Assembly: GCF_024506395.1 (NCBI RefSeq)
Contig: NZ_JANIBO010000001.1
Coordinates: 1 to 64,000 of the forward strand
Direction of reading: 5' to 3'
Length of the DNA: 64,000 bases
DNA from: Cetobacterium sp. NK01
GTDB taxonomy: Bacteria; Fusobacteriota; Fusobacteriia; Fusobacteriales; Fusobacteriaceae
Shown here: positions 61,485-64,000 of the stretch, in pieces
How the letters are laid out: each line of letters opens with the position of its first letter
How positions within the stretch are numbered: position 1 is the stretch's first letter
The notes under the pieces: generated by a model
What the model was told of the DNA's origin: nothing
Seen by the model: only the letters and a program-made list of their open reading frames with translations
Database searches by the model: none
Made by a program: the position numbers and the translations under genes

Positions 61485-62058
61485 TTAGATTAGCTTGTAT
61501 CTCTTCCCACTCTCTAAGCAACTTATAAAAAGTTGTCTTTTTAAGATTTAGCATCTCCATAGCTCTAGTACCTGTGATTTCTCTAGTTTTCCAACTATTG
61601 TAAATCTCTTTCCAGTTCTCTGGAAAAGGTATAGGTTTACGCCCTTTATACTTTCCTAACTCCTTTGCGATCAATATTCCCTCCCTTTGACGCTCTAAAA
61701 GATTAGTCCTTTCAAACTCATTTATAGCAGCTATCATAGTTAACATTAGCTTTCCAGTAGGTGTAGATGTATCGATGTTCTCTTTAAATGACACTAAATG
61801 TACCTTTTTTTTGGCTAAAAGGTCAGTTATATGTAAAAGGTCCTTAGTAGATCTAGCTAATCTAGAGAAATCATGGACATATACAGTATCCCCTTCTCTA
61901 ACAAACTCTAGCATGTTTTTAAGCTCAGGTCTCCCCTCGATATCCTTACCTGATACTTTTTCAATATACAGTTTTTCCACCTTGGCCTCTTCCATCCTCA
62001 CTAATTGACGACTTTCATTTTGGTCCACAGTGGAGACTCTCACATATCCAACTTTCAT
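61471..62058 (-). CDS. Third serine recombinase (Tn3-type resolvase)
   Basis: A 195-residue resolvase. GYVRVSTVDQNESRQ gives Ser9 and the conserved arginine; DFSRLARSTKDLL carries the second and third active-site arginines; GKLMLTMIAAINEFERTNLL is the long E helix; ITGTRAMEMLNLKKTTFYKL the C-terminal HTH. It is nearer to Tn3/plasmid resolvases than the two invertase-like paralogues at 44029 and 46951. ATG at 62058 with GGAGGA just upstream; an in-frame ATG at 62127 would add residues without homology. Repeated CGTTCG words upstream may be its recombination site. Confidence 0.85.
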   Translation of the reverse strand: MKVGYVRVSTVDQNESRQLVRMEEAKVEKLYIEKVSGKDIEGRPELKNMLEFVREGDTVYVHDFSRLARSTKDLLHITDLLAKKKVHLVSFKENIDTSTPTGKLMLTMIAAINEFERTNLLERQREGILIAKELGKYKGRKPIPFPENWKEIYNSWKTREITGTRAMEMLNLKKTTFYKLLREWEEIQANLIKRS

Positions 62059-62100
62059 ACTTCCTCCGATAATTAAAATTCTCCATATATTATACAATAT

Positions 62101-62195
62101 CGTTCGTTTAAAGTAAATAACAATCATATGTTCATAAAATACGTTCGAAAATTATTTTTAAGGCTTTGTAATTTTAATTTTAAGGCGTTCGTTTA
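62101..62195. repeat. CGTTCG repeats upstream of the third recombinase
   Basis: CGTTCGTTTA at 62101-62110 and 62186-62195, and CGTTCGAAA at 62142-62150. Resolvase res sites contain up to three subsites over about 100-130 bp just upstream of the gene, which fits this spacing. Confidence 0.45.
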
Positions 62196-62405
62196 GGTTG
62201 TACCTTTTAGGATATAGAAAAAATTAAAAATAAAGAAAAGTGAGAAATATGAAGTTATAGGAGATTTTGTTTAAAAATCCTAAATTCTTAAATAAACACA
62301 TGGATATAATCATAAAAAACCACCAAAAATATGTATTTGTTAATGGTATAATAAAAGACTCTTGCTGTTTGCAGTCAGATTTTCTATATCCACAATAAAT
62401 AAAAA

Positions 62406-62513
62406 AATACGCCGGAAATACGCCGGAAATACGCCGGAAAAAATATTTATAATTAATAAAACCCTTAATTATAAAGAGATTTCAATAAAAAAATACGCCG
62501 GAAATATGCCGAC
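62406..62513. repeat. 11-bp AATACGCCGGA repeats around a perfect 11-bp hairpin
   Basis: AATACGCCGGA occurs head-to-tail at 62406-62416, 62417-62427 and 62428-62438, again at 62492-62502, and degenerate (AATATGCCGAC) at 62503-62513. Between them TTTATAATTAA (62446-62456) pairs with TTAATTATAAA (62465-62475). Its GC content stands out. Other than the repeats and the CGTTCG words I see nothing in 62059-62518. Confidence 0.75.
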
Positions 62514-62518
62514 GTAAA

Positions 62519-64000
62519 TTAAATGTTACTTTTTAAAGTTTCTAATATTTCACTAATATGTTCTAATTTTTTTATTTTTTCATCATCTTTAGAAAATTTT
62601 AATTTATAATGAGTTCCTTTTCCGTTACCAAATTTTTCAATATACTTTTTATCTAAAAGTAGATTAAAAGTGTCTGTAGCCTCATGTTTGGAAATATCTA
62701 AAAATTCTCTGGCCTCTTTATTAGTAATTTTTTCATTCTGAAGAATATAAGAAAGAATAGATTTCTCTTTTAAAGACAAATTCGAATCTTTCTCTAAAAT
62801 ATTAGTTTTCCAAAATCTAAAAATAAACCTAGAGTCTTTCTCCTCAATTTCAGGATATTTATATGCCTCTTTTTTTACAGCACTTAAAATTTTAGGAACA
62901 CCACTTCCAGCTCTTTCACAAAGATTTATAAATCTAAAAATCTCTTGAATAATATTATTTCGAGGTTTTGAATGTTCTCCTTTGAAGAAGTCACTTTTGC
63001 TTATTCTTAATTCTCCTGGATTTTGAAACTCATAGTAATTAGAATATTTAATTATTTTAACGGCTTCTTCTATTTTAAAGTCTGCATGTATTATAGAATT
63101 AACAAAAGCCTCTCTTAAAGCTATATGAACATCTCCTAGCTCCCTTCTAGTAAAGCCATCTTTCTCAGTTTCAAAAGGATTACCTAATGATGCATATAGT
63201 TTATTTATAACTAAAAAGAAAAAATTATATAAATTCCCCTCACCCCAAGTTCCATCATATACAACTCTTTCACTCCATCTTTCATCAGATAAATTACTTT
63301 TATCAATATATTCTAAATGAAAGTGTGGTAAAGCCTCTTTAATTGATTCCATCTTTCCAAAAACTAAAAGGCCGCCTAATGTTGGTTCTAATTTTGAAGT
63401 TGTTCTATTAACTCTTAAAGCCCCTAGTTTTTTTAATAGATCCTCATTAGACATTCCAACAAAAGGGTGATTGGGCTTAAGGTTTGTAAATCTATTTTTA
63501 TAAGAAGTGATTGTTAGTAAATCTAAATCTTCTATTGAAAATCCATTAACTAAAGTATTATCTAATGAATCATCACTAGAATCTCTAACCATAATTTTCA
63601 CTTCATTTTCAGAGCATTTGTAATCACCTTCATGGTTTCTCTTATATGATTGATATAAGTTCCCATTTAAATATATTGGCTTTTCTGTATAATGTGCTCG
63701 TGGTACTTCAATCATTATAATTATTTTTCCATCGATATTTTCAGTATAAACATGACTATTTGTAATTAAATTTTTACTAACTCTTGTTGGATTATTTAGT
63801 GTATCAAACATATCCTTTTTTATTTTATCAGGATCATTTACACCGACAGGAATAAAGTCACCATCTTTTTCTTCGATACCTAAAAAAAGTATTCCACCAT
63901 CTGTGTTAGCAAAAGCACTATATGTATTTAAAGCTTCCTTTGGAAAGCTATTTTTAGCAAGTTTACATTCAAATTTATCTGACTCTTTAAGTTCGATTAG
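62519..64000 (-). CDS. AlbA_2-type ATP-binding/DNA-binding protein, 5' end outside the window
   Basis: At least 493 residues; the frame stays open to base 64000, so the true start lies beyond the window and the ATG at 63811 is internal. The part upstream of it (IELKESDKFECKLAKNSFPK, then AFANTDGGILFLGIEEKDGD) is the AlbA_2/Schlafen-like domain. The C-terminal half has the GHKL-like HATPase segment VHIALREAFVNSIIHADFKI, FQNPGELRISKSDFFKGEHS and AGSGVPKILSAV, then a winged helix (ITNKEAREFLDISKHEATDT). Such proteins act as regulators or defence-associated ATPases. Five GC-rich 11-bp repeats follow its stop. Confidence 0.8.
   Translation of the reverse strand, partial: LIELKESDKFECKLAKNSFPKEALNTYSAFANTDGGILFLGIEEKDGDFIPVGVNDPDKIKKDMFDTLNNPTRVSKNLITNSHVYTENIDGKIIIMIEVPRAHYTEKPIYLNGNLYQSYKRNHEGDYKCSENEVKIMVRDSSDDSLDNTLVNGFSIEDLDLLTITSYKNRFTNLKPNHPFVGMSNEDLLKKLGALRVNRTTSKLEPTLGGLLVFGKMESIKEALPHFHLEYIDKSNLSDERWSERVVYDGTWGEGNLYNFFFLVINKLYASLGNPFETEKDGFTRRELGDVHIALREAFVNSIIHADFKIEEAVKIIKYSNYYEFQNPGELRISKSDFFKGEHSKPRNNIIQEIFRFINLCERAGSGVPKILSAVKKEAYKYPEIEEKDSRFIFRFWKTNILEKDSNLSLKEKSILSYILQNEKITNKEAREFLDISKHEATDTFNLLLDKKYIEKFGNGKGTHYKLKFSKDDEKIKKLEHISEILETLKSNI

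Noticed and set aside
1-64000. tRNA or rRNA genes
   Set aside because: No T-loop GGTTCGA-type words with flanking acceptor stems, and no rRNA-like conserved GC-rich blocks, were seen by eye.

Overview
The window looks like chromosome from a low-GC, Gram-negative anaerobe, most likely a member of the Fusobacteriota (Cetobacterium/Fusobacterium-like). Reasons: very AT-rich codon use, strong AGGAGG-type ribosome sites with frequent TTG/GTG starts, outer-membrane beta-barrel proteins ending in aromatic residues, an NanM-type mutarotase lipoprotein, and many T-tailed hairpin terminators. No rRNA, tRNA or CRISPR array was seen. The organism assignment is inference.

Layout. (1) 1-8950: two Mga/BglG-like regulators of one family (1-1398, 7527-8909), a broken copy of a second family (1420-2556), a cysteine-cluster protein, an NanM-like lipoprotein, a coiled-coil protein, a SigH-like sigma factor and an MscS channel. 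(2) 9022-13450: a mobile-looking island with a coupled OLD-like ATPase/TOPRIM pair (probable phage defence), a plasmid/phage-type replication initiator set, iteron-like repeats and two small orphan genes. (3) 13460-43980: a 30-kb surface-structure locus, all on the + strand. It begins with a duplicated hairpin leader, then a divergent chaperone-usher-like operon (two chaperones, two tandem pilins, usher, two minor subunits, a LysM protein, a 1080-residue two-domain putative adhesin and a MORN-type lipoprotein). A terminator follows, then a giant DUF11-repeat protein of about 5,200 residues (interrupted by two one-base deletions) and a 1195-residue outer-membrane partner. (4) 44029-48317: a serine invertase, an OrfA-like HTH protein, an intact regulator of the second family, a winged-helix protein, a second serine recombinase and an EAL protein. 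(5) 48365-52968: ndk, a GNAT toxin-antitoxin pair, IS and fic fragments, a nitroreductase, DUF2769, Fic and cold-shock proteins. (6) 53075-61389: a redox/sulfur-stress neighbourhood with two HxlR regulators, a CoA-disulfide reductase fusion, a polyferredoxin, a second nitroreductase, a quinone-reductase-like flavoprotein, a CGGC protein and an isochorismatase-family hydrolase. (7) 61400-64000: an IS-end remnant, a third serine recombinase with nearby repeats, and an AlbA_2-type ATP-binding protein that runs off the window.

The main discovery candidate is in region 3. Two 26-bp palindromic sites (13719-13744 and 43954-43979) bracket the whole surface locus. They have 12-bp arms around a 2-bp core, AA in one and TT in the other, and they match 25/26 when one is inverted. 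This is the architecture of Hin/Gin-type crossover sites, and a Hin-sized serine recombinase starts 49 bp beyond the right-hand site. The best promoter candidates for the operon lie outside the left site. The arrangement therefore predicts a 30-kb ON/OFF inversion of a chaperone-usher-like fimbrial operon and a giant surface protein, with duplicated regulator families on both flanks. The inversion itself is inference; the sites and their symmetry are read directly from the sequence.
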